From Prevotella sp. E9-3 (lineage in GTDB: Bacteria > Bacteroidota > Bacteroidia > Bacteroidales > Bacteroidaceae), in contig NZ_CP091786.1 of assembly GCF_022024015.1 (NCBI RefSeq), positions 2,418,001-2,482,000 of the forward strand: DNA of 64,000 nt, given 5' to 3'. Shown here piece after piece: positions 34,101 through 43,284 of the stretch (the first letter of the stretch is position 1; each line of letters starts with the position of its first letter). The notes beneath the pieces were generated by a model. It was not told the origin of the DNA and searched no databases. It was given only the letters and a program-made list of their open reading frames with translations. The position numbers were made by a program, and so were the translations under genes.

Positions 34101-35832
34101 GGAAGAACGTGAGGTACTTACCCTGAAAGGTAGCTATAAGAATCAGGACGAGGGTAGTTTCGATGCCACGCTGAAACTGCTGCACACTCCAATGGATATT
34201 GTCAACGGTTTCGTGCCCGACCAGTTAATTGGTTTGGAGGGCTATGCCGATGGCGAGATGGCTGTGAAAGGAACGATGAGCAAGCCACAGGTGGACGGTG
34301 AGATTATCCTCGACTCTGCCTTCCTGGTGAGTAAGCCTTACGGTATGCAGTTGCGATTCGACAACGACCCCGTGCGTGTCATCAACTCACAACTATTGCT
34401 CGAGAACTTCACCATGTATGCCTACAACGACAACCCGCTTAATATCATGGGCAACATTGACTTCCATGATATGAACCGCATCACAACCGACCTGCGCATA
34501 CGTGCCCGCAATTTCCAGCTCATCAATGCTAAACAGACCAAAGAATCGATAGCCTACGGTAAGGCATACATGAACTTCTTTGCACGCATGAGCGGACGAC
34601 TGGATCAGTTGCAGATGCGCGGAAGACTGGACTTGCTGGGTACTACCGACCTGACTTACCTGTTGCTGGACTCGCCTCTTTCAGGCGATAACCGCATGGA
34701 CGAACTGGTGAAGTTCACCGACTTCTCGGACGAGACACAGGCAAAGGTTGAAAAGCCTGTTCCTGACGGACTGAACGTTGACATCACCATCAGTATCGAC
34801 CCGGGTGTTCACGTGAGGTGCGGACTCGACGTTGACCAGACAAACTATGTGGACTTGTTTGGCGGAGGCGACCTCAGCATGAAATACAATTCCGATGGTA
34901 TCAACATGACTGGCCGCTATACCATGTCAAGCGGTTCAATGAAGTACTCACTGCCCGTCATCCCACTGAAAACGTTTACGATTCAGGACGGAAGCTACGT
35001 AGAGTTTACCGGCGACCCGATGAACCCACGACTGAACCTTACGGCCACCGAACGCACAAAAGCATCTGTAGGACAGGAAGGCGAACAGAGCAGGAGCGTG
35101 GCGTTCGACTGTGGTGTGGTCATCACCAAAACACTCAACGATATGGGTCTGGAGTTCATCATCTCGGCACCTGAAGATATGACGGTAGCCAACGAACTGA
35201 CTGCGATGACACCTGAACAGCGAGGCAAGCTGGCTGTTACGATGCTCACTACAGGCATGTATCTGGCCGACGGAAACACCAGCGGTTTCTCCATGAACTC
35301 GGCTCTCAGCTCGTTCCTACAAAGCGAGATCAACAATATTACCGGCAGCGCACTGAAGACACTCGACTTGAGCGTAGGCCTCGACAACACCACCGATGCT
35401 ACAGGCGAGACACGTACAGACTATTCATTCAAGTTTGCCAAGCGTTTCTGGAACAATCGCCTGAAAGTGCAGATAGGTGGAAAGATATCGTCGGGCAACG
35501 AGATAGAAGGCGAGAAACAGTCGTTCTTTGACAATGTGGCAATGGAATACCGACTGACACCTACCTCGAACCAATATGCCAAACTGTTCTACAACCAGAA
35601 CGTGTATGACTGGCTCGACGGATATACCAGTGAATACGGAGGCGGCTACATGTGGAAACGCAAACTGAACACCTTTATGGAAATATTCCAAATCTGGGGC
35701 AAACAGCAGACACCCATGATGCCACGCACCACAGGACAGTCAACGTTACTGCCTCGCACCACTCTTAACAGACCAAAAGATGAGAAGCTACAGATTAAGA
35801 CAGATAGCATCAAGACAGACAGCATACGATAG
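31162..35832 (+). CDS. tamB: TamB-family translocation/assembly protein
   Basis: 1556 residues. One N-terminal membrane helix (VFIWIGLILLSPVLLFLILTFLLYL region) and a very long, beta-rich periplasmic part made of repeating strands, as expected for the taco-shaped groove of TamB/AsmA-like proteins. The C-terminal DUF490 domain is recognisable (GLNVDITISIDPGVHVRCGLD, YSLPVIPLKTFTIQDGSYVEFTGDPMNPRLNLTA). Such proteins carry lipids or outer-membrane proteins between membranes. The gene is followed by the TamA-like partner, the usual pairing. Confidence 0.93.
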   Translation: MKKVFIWIGLILLSPVLLFLILTFLLYLPPIQNWAVDKVAEMASDESGMTVTVDEVRLSFPLDLSINGVMVTQQNDTIADIHRMVADVKLLPLLGMEVVVNELQLNQAKINTLSLIPDVQVKGTVGLLAMHSKGIQLDEGTVELNGARLTDANLTILLNDTAAIDTTTSEPLPWLINADSITILRSSIDLHMPGDSMQVTVGIGRASAKQGVIDLYHSLYTVKSFEWSDGAVAYHLPFEPMVNEGMDFNHLSFTDVNLAIDSIYFCAPNLALKIRQAALNEQSGLQLTQLAGTILMDSVGLRLPSLLLATPYSNIHTRATVDFNVMDSIQPGQIQLNLNAQLGKEDLMLFMADMPEKFRNRWPEWPLTITADMHGNMEKAEINELELTLPTALHAKAWGQTEQLMDMDRLFAQLNVEAQSYDLSFTQPLADLPDDIRIPQGIGLNAILHANGPRYQANIVATQGKGRVKAEGWFNQRNMSYDASMMIAALDLHKFLPKQSLYQLSAKAKVKGKGTDFMKRTCWMEADASIDSLKYGNMKVDSIAATARLNNGHGVVAVEGHNQLLQGKLSIDALLDTKNISATIGADLQKLDFQALQVSENQLTIGMCGHIDVESNLAERHRLSGLIGDIYIQDSLNLYRPDDVGITIRTQADTTLFRLQSGDMIVKADASGGYELLMQQFELLSDSLMAQFKNRTINLENIKHVLPNARLFVTSGRNNPIANMLSASVNTYFKELNIDLRTQQNIGINGDAYVYSLNADSIRIDTIRLRLRESEHGLTYQGQVTNDRRNPQFVFNALLDGSFKENGAVTGIRFYDEKGLLGLRLGAKATIEEHGMRVHLLPERPTLGYREFKLNADNFLFLGNDLKLQAKVDLIADDGTGVKIYSEDQDSTTLQDLTVSLYRFDLEKLTSAIPYLPRISGTLNGDYHLIMDQDEHISVASDMNIAHLTYESSPVGNVSTEFVYMQREDDTHALEAIMMLEEREVLTLKGSYKNQDEGSFDATLKLLHTPMDIVNGFVPDQLIGLEGYADGEMAVKGTMSKPQVDGEIILDSAFLVSKPYGMQLRFDNDPVRVINSQLLLENFTMYAYNDNPLNIMGNIDFHDMNRITTDLRIRARNFQLINAKQTKESIAYGKAYMNFFARMSGRLDQLQMRGRLDLLGTTDLTYLLLDSPLSGDNRMDELVKFTDFSDETQAKVEKPVPDGLNVDITISIDPGVHVRCGLDVDQTNYVDLFGGGDLSMKYNSDGINMTGRYTMSSGSMKYSLPVIPLKTFTIQDGSYVEFTGDPMNPRLNLTATERTKASVGQEGEQSRSVAFDCGVVITKTLNDMGLEFIISAPEDMTVANELTAMTPEQRGKLAVTMLTTGMYLADGNTSGFSMNSALSSFLQSEINNITGSALKTLDLSVGLDNTTDATGETRTDYSFKFAKRFWNNRLKVQIGGKISSGNEIEGEKQSFFDNVAMEYRLTPTSNQYAKLFYNQNVYDWLDGYTSEYGGGYMWKRKLNTFMEIFQIWGKQQTPMMPRTTGQSTLLPRTTLNRPKDEKLQIKTDSIKTDSIR

Positions 35833-35833
35833 A

Positions 35834-38257
35834 ATGAAAAAGGCTCTACAACGTTCTATAGTGTTCATCAGCCTGACAGGACTGTATGCGTGTTCCACCA
35901 CAAAGACAGTGCCTGACGACGACCAGTTGTTTACTGGCCTTACCAAGATTGAATACAAAGGGTACGACGAGAAACAACAGAAAGAGCATTTCATCAATAC
36001 ACAGGAAGAGATAGAGGCTGCTCTGGCCACTGCCCCCAACGGTGCACTGTTTGGTTCCCCCTACTATCGCACACCCTTCCCTTATCGCCTGTGGATTTAC
36101 AACTACAGCTACGGCTCTCACGGAAAGTTCAAACAATGGCTGAACAAATCGTTCGGTAAGGCACCTGTTCTGATGAGCCAGATAAACCCTTCACTCCGTG
36201 CCTCGGTGGGACGTTCAGTACTGCGCAACAATGGCTATCTGCATGGAGATGTCAGTTTCACTGAAGTGCCACAGAAAAGCAAGAAGAAAATGAAGATTGG
36301 CTATACCGTCAATCTCGACTCGCTGTTTCTGGTTGACAGCATGGCCTACGTAGGATTCCCTGCCGACATGCAACAGCTCATCGACTCAACGCTCGACGAT
36401 GCATATATAAAAAAAGGTGTACCTTTCACGGTGGCAAACCTTGACGCAGAGCGCCAACGTATCTCACGACTGATGCGCAACAACGGCTATTACTACTATC
36501 AGCCCAGTTTTGCATCGTTTCTGGCCGACACGTTCGACATTCCCAATCGTGCAAAACTGCGCCTGCAGATGGCTGACTCGCTGCCACAACAAGCGCTACA
36601 GAAATGGTATATAGGAAGTCTGAGGATGACTTTGCAACGCACCGCACGCGAACAACTTACCGACAGTGCCGGCCGACACTTTCTGAAACTATATTATAGC
36701 GGAAAGAAACCGCCTATCCGTCCAAGCGTGATTCTTCGCGACCTGAAACTGCGCCCACGACAGTTGTATAGCTACGACAAATATATCGCCTCTATGCAGA
36801 ACATCAACTCAGTGGGACTGTTCAGTTCGACCGACTTCAAGTTCGTGCCCCGTGAAGGTACTGACTCGCTCGATCTGTTCCTTACTTGTACTTTCGACAA
36901 ACCCTACGATTTCTATTTTGAGACAAGCTATAAGAACCGTACCATCGGACGCATGGGACCTGAAGCCAAAATTGGTTTCACCCGCAGAAATGCATTCCGT
37001 GGGGGCGAAAAGATAGATATCAACCTGCATGGTTCGTATGAATGGCAGACCAGCGGCAACGATTCTGGCAACAATTCATACTCCTATGGTGTGGACGGTT
37101 CGATAGAGTTCCCACGCATCATCGCTCCTTTCATAGGCAGCGAGGAATTCAAACGCGACAAGAACGGCCGGCTGAAGCGTGATAAAAACGGAAAGATTAT
37201 CCGTCCGCGTACGTTCTATTCTACCCCATGGACAGTGGCAAAAGCCTCTACCGACATCATTATGCGCCCTGGCTACTACAAGATGCATATCGTTTCGGGT
37301 GAATGGAGCTACCGCTGGCAAACATCGGAACAGCGCCTGCACCAGTTCTCACCACTCACTGTAAAATATCAGTACAAGAACAGCTACACAGACAAATTCC
37401 AGTCGCTGCTCGAAAAGCATCCCTATCTGTCGGTCACGATGGGCGACTATTTCATTCCTAAGATGCGATATACCTATACCTATTCCAACAGGTCGGGCAG
37501 TCGCTACCCCTATCGCTGGGAGACCACTATCGAGGAATCTGGAAATTTCGTGTCACTCTATTTCATGGCCAAAGGCGAAAAATGGAACACAGAGAACAAG
37601 GAACTGTTCAAAACACCGTACTCACAATTTCTTAAACTGGAGACCGACTACACCAAAACTTGGACTCTCGACCACCAGTCTCAACTGGTAGGACATATCA
37701 ACGCCGGCATCATCTGGATGTTTGGCAACTCACTGAACTATCCATTCAGTGAAGGTTTCTGGGTGGGTGGTGCCAACAGCATCCGTGCCTTTTCAGCCCG
37801 TTCTATCGGACCTGGCGACTTCCGTGGAATTCCTGGCGACCGACAATCATCCTACCTGATACAGAACGGTAACTCAAAACTGGTAATGAACTTAGAGTAT
37901 CGCCGCAGACTGTTTGGCAGCCTGTACGGAGCGATGTTCTTTGATGCAGGCAATATCTGGTCGGAGCGTAGTCTGACAATGGACAAAACGGAGGACATGT
38001 CGGCATCCGACATTGCTGAGGCAGATGAATGGAACGATCAGTTCACAGGTACGAAGTTTCAATTCAAGAACCTGTTCAACCAACTGGCTACAGGCACGGG
38101 ACTCGGTCTGCGCTATGACCTCGAATTCCTTGTAATCCGTGTAGATTGGGGCTTTGGTCTCCATGTGCCTTACAAGACTTCAAAGTCGGGCTATTTCAAC
38201 ATAGAACGTTTCAAGGACATGCACTCACTGCACTTAGCAATCGGATATCCATTCTAA
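35834..38257 (+). CDS. tamL: TamL: lipoprotein TamA/BamA-family outer-membrane protein
   Basis: 807 residues from the ATG at 35834, 1 bp after the tamB stop. Signal peptide with lipobox LYAC, so a lipidated TamA variant as known in Bacteroidota (TamL). POTRA-like region (residues about 40-330) and a C-terminal 16-strand Omp85 barrel including the lid-lock type motif VGGANSIRAFSARSIGPGDFRG and a terminal-strand end LHLAIGYPF. It is expected to work with TamB in outer-membrane biogenesis. Confidence 0.92.
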   Translation: MKKALQRSIVFISLTGLYACSTTKTVPDDDQLFTGLTKIEYKGYDEKQQKEHFINTQEEIEAALATAPNGALFGSPYYRTPFPYRLWIYNYSYGSHGKFKQWLNKSFGKAPVLMSQINPSLRASVGRSVLRNNGYLHGDVSFTEVPQKSKKKMKIGYTVNLDSLFLVDSMAYVGFPADMQQLIDSTLDDAYIKKGVPFTVANLDAERQRISRLMRNNGYYYYQPSFASFLADTFDIPNRAKLRLQMADSLPQQALQKWYIGSLRMTLQRTAREQLTDSAGRHFLKLYYSGKKPPIRPSVILRDLKLRPRQLYSYDKYIASMQNINSVGLFSSTDFKFVPREGTDSLDLFLTCTFDKPYDFYFETSYKNRTIGRMGPEAKIGFTRRNAFRGGEKIDINLHGSYEWQTSGNDSGNNSYSYGVDGSIEFPRIIAPFIGSEEFKRDKNGRLKRDKNGKIIRPRTFYSTPWTVAKASTDIIMRPGYYKMHIVSGEWSYRWQTSEQRLHQFSPLTVKYQYKNSYTDKFQSLLEKHPYLSVTMGDYFIPKMRYTYTYSNRSGSRYPYRWETTIEESGNFVSLYFMAKGEKWNTENKELFKTPYSQFLKLETDYTKTWTLDHQSQLVGHINAGIIWMFGNSLNYPFSEGFWVGGANSIRAFSARSIGPGDFRGIPGDRQSSYLIQNGNSKLVMNLEYRRRLFGSLYGAMFFDAGNIWSERSLTMDKTEDMSASDIAEADEWNDQFTGTKFQFKNLFNQLATGTGLGLRYDLEFLVIRVDWGFGLHVPYKTSKSGYFNIERFKDMHSLHLAIGYPF

Positions 38258-38292
38258 GATGAGAGATGAGAGATGAGAGGCAAAATACTGTG

Positions 38293-38313
38293 TGCTGCGG
38301 TTCCGCCGCAGCA
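38293..38313. other. GC-rich hairpin after tamL
   Basis: Stem tgctgcgg / ccgcagca with a 5-nt loop, preceded by gatgagagatgagag repeats. No T run follows directly, so termination is uncertain. Confidence 0.5.
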
Positions 38314-38356
38314 TCGGAAAAAGCCAAAAAGTAAAAGATGAGAAGGGGCGTTTATT

Positions 38357-38412
38357 CTTAATTTTTGTAAAGCAGTAACAAATTATTCACGCTTCACTTT
38401 TCACTCTTCACT
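38357..38412 (+). repeat. Dispersed repeat, copy 1, directly before a promoter
   Basis: Shares cttaatttttgt-aagcag and cttcacttttcactcttcac with the copy at 46393-46448. In both places it ends exactly 8 bp before a -7 element. Confidence 0.75.
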
Positions 38413-38420
38413 TTTTTTGC

Positions 38421-38429
38421 TACTTTTGC
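38421..38429 (+). promoter_or_regulatory. -7 promoter element of nucleotidyltransferase gene
   Basis: TACTTTTGC on the plus strand. An ATG immediately after it (38430) is too close to be the start; the ATG at 38466 is used. Confidence 0.65.
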
Positions 38430-38465
38430 ATGCAAGATTTTTATAACTCAAATAATTCAAAACAA

Positions 38466-39407
38466 ATGAAACCTACACTTTTTCTACTTGCTGCCGGTAT
38501 GGGCAGCCGCTACGGTGGACTGAAACAGCTTGACGGACTGGGTCCTAATGGCGAAACAATCATGGACTATAGTATCTATGACGCAATCCAGGCAGGATTC
38601 GGCAAAATAGTATGGGTAATCCGTAAGGATTTCGAAGAGCAGTTCCGTACTCAGATTCTCTCAAAGTATGAGGGACAGGTACCCTGTGAACTCTGCTTCC
38701 AAGCCCTTGATGCTCTGCCCGAAGGTTTCAAGGTACCCGAAGGACGCGTAAAGCCTTGGGGAACTAACCATGCTGTGCTCATGGGTAAGGACGTGATTAA
38801 GGAGCCTTTCTGTGTTATCAACTGTGATGACTTCTACGGCCGTGACGCTTTCATGCAGATTGGTAAGTATCTGAGCAACCTGCCAGAGGGTGCAAAGAAC
38901 CAGTATGCAATGGTAGGCTTCCGCGTAAGCAACACTCTTTCAGAAAATGGTACTGTAGCTCGTGGCGTTTGCGCCTACAACGAGAAGCGCCATCTGACCG
39001 ACGTAGTAGAGCGCACAGAGATTGTACGTTGTGCTGAAGACGGTTCTAAGGCAGGCGAGGCTGACCAGCCCATCCGCTTCAAGGACGAGAACGGAAAATG
39101 GCAGGCTCTCGGCGAGAACGTACCTGTTTCAATGAACATGTGGGGCTTTACTCCTGACTATTTTGAGCACTCTGAGGCTTATTTCAAGGAGTTCCTCAGT
39201 GATCCGAAGAACATGGAGAACCTGAAGGCTGAGTTCTTCATTCCCCTGATGGTCAACAAGCTCATCACCGAAGGCACCGCAACCTGCGAAGTCCTCGACA
39301 CCACCTCAAAGTGGTTCGGCGTAACCTATGCTGCCGACCGCCAGGCCACCGTAGAGCGCATCCAGAAGCTCGTCGACGAGGGTGTCTATCCCAACAAGCT
39401 GTTCTAA
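38466..39407 (+). CDS. Sugar-phosphate nucleotidyltransferase family protein
   Basis: 313 residues. The N-terminal LLAAGMGSRYGGLKQLDGLGPNGETIMDYS segment is the nucleotide-binding signature of the NTP-transferase family (G-x-G-x-R-x-G-G-x-K-Q). CVINCDDFYG supplies the metal-binding Asp. Family members transfer a nucleotide to a sugar 1-phosphate for polysaccharide synthesis; the substrate here cannot be named. It has its own promoter and terminator. Confidence 0.9.
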   Translation: MKPTLFLLAAGMGSRYGGLKQLDGLGPNGETIMDYSIYDAIQAGFGKIVWVIRKDFEEQFRTQILSKYEGQVPCELCFQALDALPEGFKVPEGRVKPWGTNHAVLMGKDVIKEPFCVINCDDFYGRDAFMQIGKYLSNLPEGAKNQYAMVGFRVSNTLSENGTVARGVCAYNEKRHLTDVVERTEIVRCAEDGSKAGEADQPIRFKDENGKWQALGENVPVSMNMWGFTPDYFEHSEAYFKEFLSDPKNMENLKAEFFIPLMVNKLITEGTATCEVLDTTSKWFGVTYAADRQATVERIQKLVDEGVYPNKLF

Positions 39408-39430
39408 GCCGACTATTCTTTTAATAACCA

Positions 39431-39469
39431 AGCCCGAAAACTCATCCAACAAAAGTTTTCGGGCTTTTT
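39431..39469 (+). terminator. Terminator after nucleotidyltransferase gene
   Basis: 12-bp stem agcccgaaaact / agttttcgggct with an 11-nt loop, followed by TTTT. Confidence 0.85.
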
Positions 39470-39688
39470 CTTTGTTTTATCAGAAATCTTTTTTTACTCG
39501 CAGACCACGCATGACAAGGGTAACGGGACTACACTAAATATATGAAAAGACGTTTCTGACGTTTTATCTGTGGCACATTGAACTCGCAGTATAAAACATC
39601 GCTGTCGGGCGTAATGTAACTTCGAGAATCTTGTGAAGAATCGTAAGCAAACATAAAGACAAGACGCAATAGCCCTGTTTTTCTAAAA

Positions 39689-39750
39689 AGACAGGAATTT
39701 ACTCGCAATACAGTAAGACAAGACAGGAATTTACTCGCAATACAGTAAGA
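39689..39750. repeat. Two tandem 32-bp repeats
   Basis: 39689-39720 and 39721-39750 share agacaggaatttactcgcaa and the following tacagtaaga. Confidence 0.85.
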
Positions 39751-39757
39751 AAAAAAA

Positions 39758-39832
39758 CATCTGCTCCATCTGCTCCCTTGCTGACTAACAGGCGTTTACG
39801 GGGAGCAGATAAGGGAGCAGACGGAGCAGATG
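39758..39832. repeat. Inverted repeat of ctgctcc motifs
   Basis: catctgctcc (39758-39767) pairs with ggagcagatg (39823-39832); atctgctccc (39768-39777) pairs with gggagcagat (39801-39810). The motif also occurs in the 23906-23942 hairpin. Confidence 0.75.
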
Positions 39833-39857
39833 TCATTGATGATTCTTGAACAAAGAT

Positions 39858-39949
39858 CCAGGCTTTGGGGCTGAAATTTTTTAAAAAAGGCCAGGCTTTA
39901 GGGCTGCAAATTTTAAAAAAAGGGGCCAGGCTTTGGGGCTGCAAAAAAG
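39858..39949. repeat. Three 33-35 bp repeat units
   Basis: Units 39858-39890, 39891-39925 and 39926-39949 start with ccaggctttggggctg (one variant) and continue with an A/T run. Confidence 0.85.
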
Positions 39950-39983
39950 TCCTGCGCTCCCCTCTTGGGGGAATGCAGGACTT
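39947..39983 (-). terminator. Terminator of the large secreted-protein gene
   Basis: Stem aagtcctgc / gcaggactt with an inner C-run/G-run pair, followed on the minus strand by a T run (39943-39948). Confidence 0.8.
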
Positions 39984-40006
39984 GATCGGTAGTGAATACT
40001 TGTTTT

Positions 40007-43000
40007 TTACTTCACGATGACCTTGGTGGCCTTTCCGTTACGAACGATGATGTTCAGTCCGCGCTGCATCTTGCTGACCTTTGCGCCTGTGAGGGTGAAG
40101 ATGCCCTCCATCTCAGCCTTGGCGTTCCTGACGCTGTCGATGCCGGTAGTGATAGGACCGTTCCAGTCGGAGTTGTCGCCCTTAGCGACGAGCTTCAGGG
40201 TCCAGCCGCCTACAGAGTACCAGTTGCCCGTAAATGCCTTCTCGTTCAGTCCGGCAACGCCGGTCTTTGTTCCGATGGTCAGCACGTGGTTGGTCACTAC
40301 AGCTGTCATGATCTGATGTTTCCAGCCGCGTCCTTCACCGTTGTTGGCGTTGTAGATAGCTGTATAGAAAGCGTACTGAGGATCAGTCTCTTCCAATCCG
40401 CCTTCAATGATGGTTTTAGCGTTTTCCCACAGCGCACCGTATTTGTCGGAGGCAATGACCTGCGTCTCGCCGTCCATGTAGTAGTCGAGAGGAATCTCTA
40501 CGAATGCCGTGTCGGCCTCGGCCACAGATGTGAAGATATAGGCCCCTTCAGCCGGAGTGCGGGTATAGACGCCCACCTCGTAGGTTCCGTTGGGCAGGTC
40601 GGTCACTTCCTGCCATCCCATGAAGCCCACCAGACCGATGTGGTCAATCACCTCTTGTGTATCGGGATCCTTCAGGTCCTCAGAGTTATAAGAGTCGATG
40701 TAACGTGTGTTGCTGCCGTCGAACCACTGTCCGCTGGTTGTGTTCTTGTCGCCGTTGCCGAGAACGAAGTGCCATCCGCTCTCCTCTTCGAGGTTGGGGT
40801 TCAGTATGAAGGTAGTGAAGTCGGTGGCGTTCTCGTCGTCAATGATGTTCTGCCTTTTCACTTTCAGCATGAGTGAGTCCAGGGCAGCCACGTATTCCTT
40901 GACGACAGCCTCGGTCTGCATCTCGGTCACGAGCACATCTTTCTGCTCGTCCATCAATGCCTGCAAGGCAGCCTTTCCGGTGGGAAGAGCTTCGCTGGCC
41001 ACAGTGTTGGCAGTGTTGTAGGCCGGTATGTAGGTGTACAAATAGTTGAAGGTGTGCTTCACGATGCTGTCGATCTTGGTGTAGGTGGCAGCGTCGCTTC
41101 CAATCCAGTTGATTGAGAAGTCGTAGGCGAACTCTGCAATTTCCTCGGCAGCCCCGTAGCCCTCACCGCCGTTCTTGGCCAGTGTCTCTGCGATGGTGGG
41201 CAAAGTCTTGCCCTCCTGCATGTACTCCTTGTACTTAGCCTCACTCTCCTGAGCCGTCTGGATGGCAGCTTTGAGGGCAACCATTGCAGGAATGTAGTCG
41301 GTCGTAGCACTATACTTGGCGATAGTGTCGTTCAGCGCCTTCTTGTCGGCGGCAAAGTGCATCTTGCCAGCCAGTTCATTGGCAACAGCCACCTTTGCGT
41401 CGAACGTAGTCTTTAAGTCATCGGGGGTAGCCTCGCCCAGATAGTTCAGTTTGAAGTTAGTGGCGAGGAACCAGCCAGCTGAGCCCGAACCGGTACCTGT
41501 ACCCTCGGCACCGATGGTGAGGACTCCGTCCACCACGAGCACCTTCTGTTCAGCCGTCATGCTCAGCGTCTCCCAGTTACTATTGTCATATCCTTCCGTG
41601 GTCAGGCTTGACGAGATATTCTTCTCGATTGTGCTCTCGGCATAGACGTGCTGATCGGTCAGGCATTCTGTCTGAGTAATTAAGTCGGCACTTACGGTGT
41701 AATATCCGTTGGGCAGTCCTTCGATGGTCTGGCCTACGGCGATGGTTCCGCTGATGTTGCTGCCCCATGCGTTCCAGCAGCTGCGTCCCCGCTGCCAGTT
41801 CAGTCGCTGGTCGCCGCCGGTATAGGTACCCGTCACCTTCCAGCCCTCGCTGGTCAGGTCGTCGTTCGAGCTGCCTTCAACATAGTCAGCTGCGTTCGGG
41901 AAGGTGTATGTTCCTTCGTTGTATGTGGGTTGTGCGGTCTCCTTGATGAACCAGGGGCTCTTCACTAAGAAGGTGTAGTCGGCAGGATTGTCAACAGTAG
42001 CCACCTGAGTGAAGTAGTAGGCGCGGATGGCAGCATTGCCTTCCTCTACAGCGCCCAGAATCCATGCAGCGAAGTCTTCGCCTTCGCCGGTGTACGGGCC
42101 TTCCTTGTAGTAGAGAAGCTTCACCATTACGGTCTGGAAGTCGGCCTTGCCAGGATAGTCGGTGGCCTGCATGATCTGGTCCATCTTATTCAACATGGCA
42201 TCCACGTTCGCTGCCTCGGCAATGGCAGCCCTGAACTTTTCCATGACGGCATCGGCTGCGTCGACGGCTACGGAGAAAGCATCGAGATCCTCTGTGTCAA
42301 TGCCTTCCAATTCGAAGCTGTAGTCACCAATCTGACCAGCCAAACCATCGTATCCTAATGCGGTGGCCTGTCCTGCAAGGTCGTCGCAATCACTCTTCAT
42401 GGCTTGAAGGATTTCAGTTGGATTGGCCTCGCCAATCTTGTAGAGCTTGATGCCGTCGAGGGCTACGATAGGCATGCCGCCTGAACCGGCGTTGGCAGCC
42501 TGATAGCCGAACTGCATGCTGAAACGGGCCGTGGGGGTGAACTCGAATGAGTGCTTTACCCACTGTTGCGACTGAATGAGTGTAGCATCCTCATCCTTGA
42601 ACACTTCTTTGCGGCACTTCACCTGCGAGAGGTCAGTAACCGAACTGGTGGTGTTTGAGTTGATGTTGATGGTCCAGTACTCCAGACGATACTTGGCGCA
42701 GGGCAGTTTCACCTCCTGCTTGTAGATGGCCATACCTCCCCAGCCGGCGCGCAGATAGACGAATCCGTTGCCTGCTTCGAACTCACCGTTAGCTGGGCGG
42801 GCAGGCACTACCAGATAGGTGGTGCCGTCGTCGGAGATAGGCACTGCCGTTGCAGACAGATCGTAAGGAACTGAGCCGAAGTAAGTCCACTCACAAGCAG
42901 GGAATGTACCAGACGACTCCATCGTCCATCCCTGAATCTGACCCTTGAATCCGTTCACGGCCTCCATCTTGCGACCGTCGGGACGGTTCTTCGAACTGGT

Positions 43001-43225
43001 GCTCTTCGGGCGAGCATACACGGTGTTGTCGGCTGCGATGTAGGCCCAGCTTCGGTCAGAAAGCGACGTAGTGGTGCTCACAGCTTCCTTCATCGTACCA
43101 TCGGCTTGGAACGTGAGGTCCTCGTCGAAACCGGCATTCTTGATGAGAAACGTTTTGTCCTCAACCTGTGCGAACGATGGCATGGCCATCATGGCACCCA
43201 TTGCGAAAAGTAAAAAATGTTTCAT
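40007..43225 (-). CDS. Large secreted protein with carbohydrate-binding-like modules
   Basis: 1072 residues. Signal peptide MKHFLLFAMGAMMAMPSFAQ. Repeated beta-sandwich-like modules with aromatic-rich strands (GWKVTGTYTGGDQRLNWQRGRSCWNAWG; LPNGYYTVSADL; LPNGTYEVGVYTRTP) alternate with helical linkers; these resemble galactose-binding/CBM-type modules. The C-terminus (GLNIIVRNGKATKVIVK after TLTGAKVSK) is a short tail seen on many Prevotella secreted proteins, possibly a sorting or anchoring signal. Enzymatic residues are not recognised. It follows the small secreted gene by 59 bp on the same strand. Confidence 0.75.
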   Translation of the reverse strand: MKHFLLFAMGAMMAMPSFAQVEDKTFLIKNAGFDEDLTFQADGTMKEAVSTTTSLSDRSWAYIAADNTVYARPKSTSSKNRPDGRKMEAVNGFKGQIQGWTMESSGTFPACEWTYFGSVPYDLSATAVPISDDGTTYLVVPARPANGEFEAGNGFVYLRAGWGGMAIYKQEVKLPCAKYRLEYWTININSNTTSSVTDLSQVKCRKEVFKDEDATLIQSQQWVKHSFEFTPTARFSMQFGYQAANAGSGGMPIVALDGIKLYKIGEANPTEILQAMKSDCDDLAGQATALGYDGLAGQIGDYSFELEGIDTEDLDAFSVAVDAADAVMEKFRAAIAEAANVDAMLNKMDQIMQATDYPGKADFQTVMVKLLYYKEGPYTGEGEDFAAWILGAVEEGNAAIRAYYFTQVATVDNPADYTFLVKSPWFIKETAQPTYNEGTYTFPNAADYVEGSSNDDLTSEGWKVTGTYTGGDQRLNWQRGRSCWNAWGSNISGTIAVGQTIEGLPNGYYTVSADLITQTECLTDQHVYAESTIEKNISSSLTTEGYDNSNWETLSMTAEQKVLVVDGVLTIGAEGTGTGSGSAGWFLATNFKLNYLGEATPDDLKTTFDAKVAVANELAGKMHFAADKKALNDTIAKYSATTDYIPAMVALKAAIQTAQESEAKYKEYMQEGKTLPTIAETLAKNGGEGYGAAEEIAEFAYDFSINWIGSDAATYTKIDSIVKHTFNYLYTYIPAYNTANTVASEALPTGKAALQALMDEQKDVLVTEMQTEAVVKEYVAALDSLMLKVKRQNIIDDENATDFTTFILNPNLEEESGWHFVLGNGDKNTTSGQWFDGSNTRYIDSYNSEDLKDPDTQEVIDHIGLVGFMGWQEVTDLPNGTYEVGVYTRTPAEGAYIFTSVAEADTAFVEIPLDYYMDGETQVIASDKYGALWENAKTIIEGGLEETDPQYAFYTAIYNANNGEGRGWKHQIMTAVVTNHVLTIGTKTGVAGLNEKAFTGNWYSVGGWTLKLVAKGDNSDWNGPITTGIDSVRNAKAEMEGIFTLTGAKVSKMQRGLNIIVRNGKATKVIVK

Positions 43226-43284
43226 TTGAAAAAATATTAGTTAGTAAAAAAAAACGCCTTCTTTTTTTTTCATGTCTTTCTCGT

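Larger units (their letters stand above)
39408..40006. other. Gene-free stretch with several repeat families
   Basis: After the terminator (39431-39465) it holds two 32-bp tandem repeats, a hairpin of ctgctcc motifs, three ccaggctttggggctg units and a terminator for the minus-strand gene. Short frames here read as repetitive peptides and are not believed. Confidence 0.7.

Noticed and set aside
39699..39944. Repetitive peptide gene (SPKAW-type repeats)
   Set aside because: Arises from three copies of a non-coding repeat; no start context or promoter.
39992..40876. Long plus-strand frame opposite the large secreted protein gene
   Set aside because: Mirror of codon bias in the minus-strand gene; no motif or start context.
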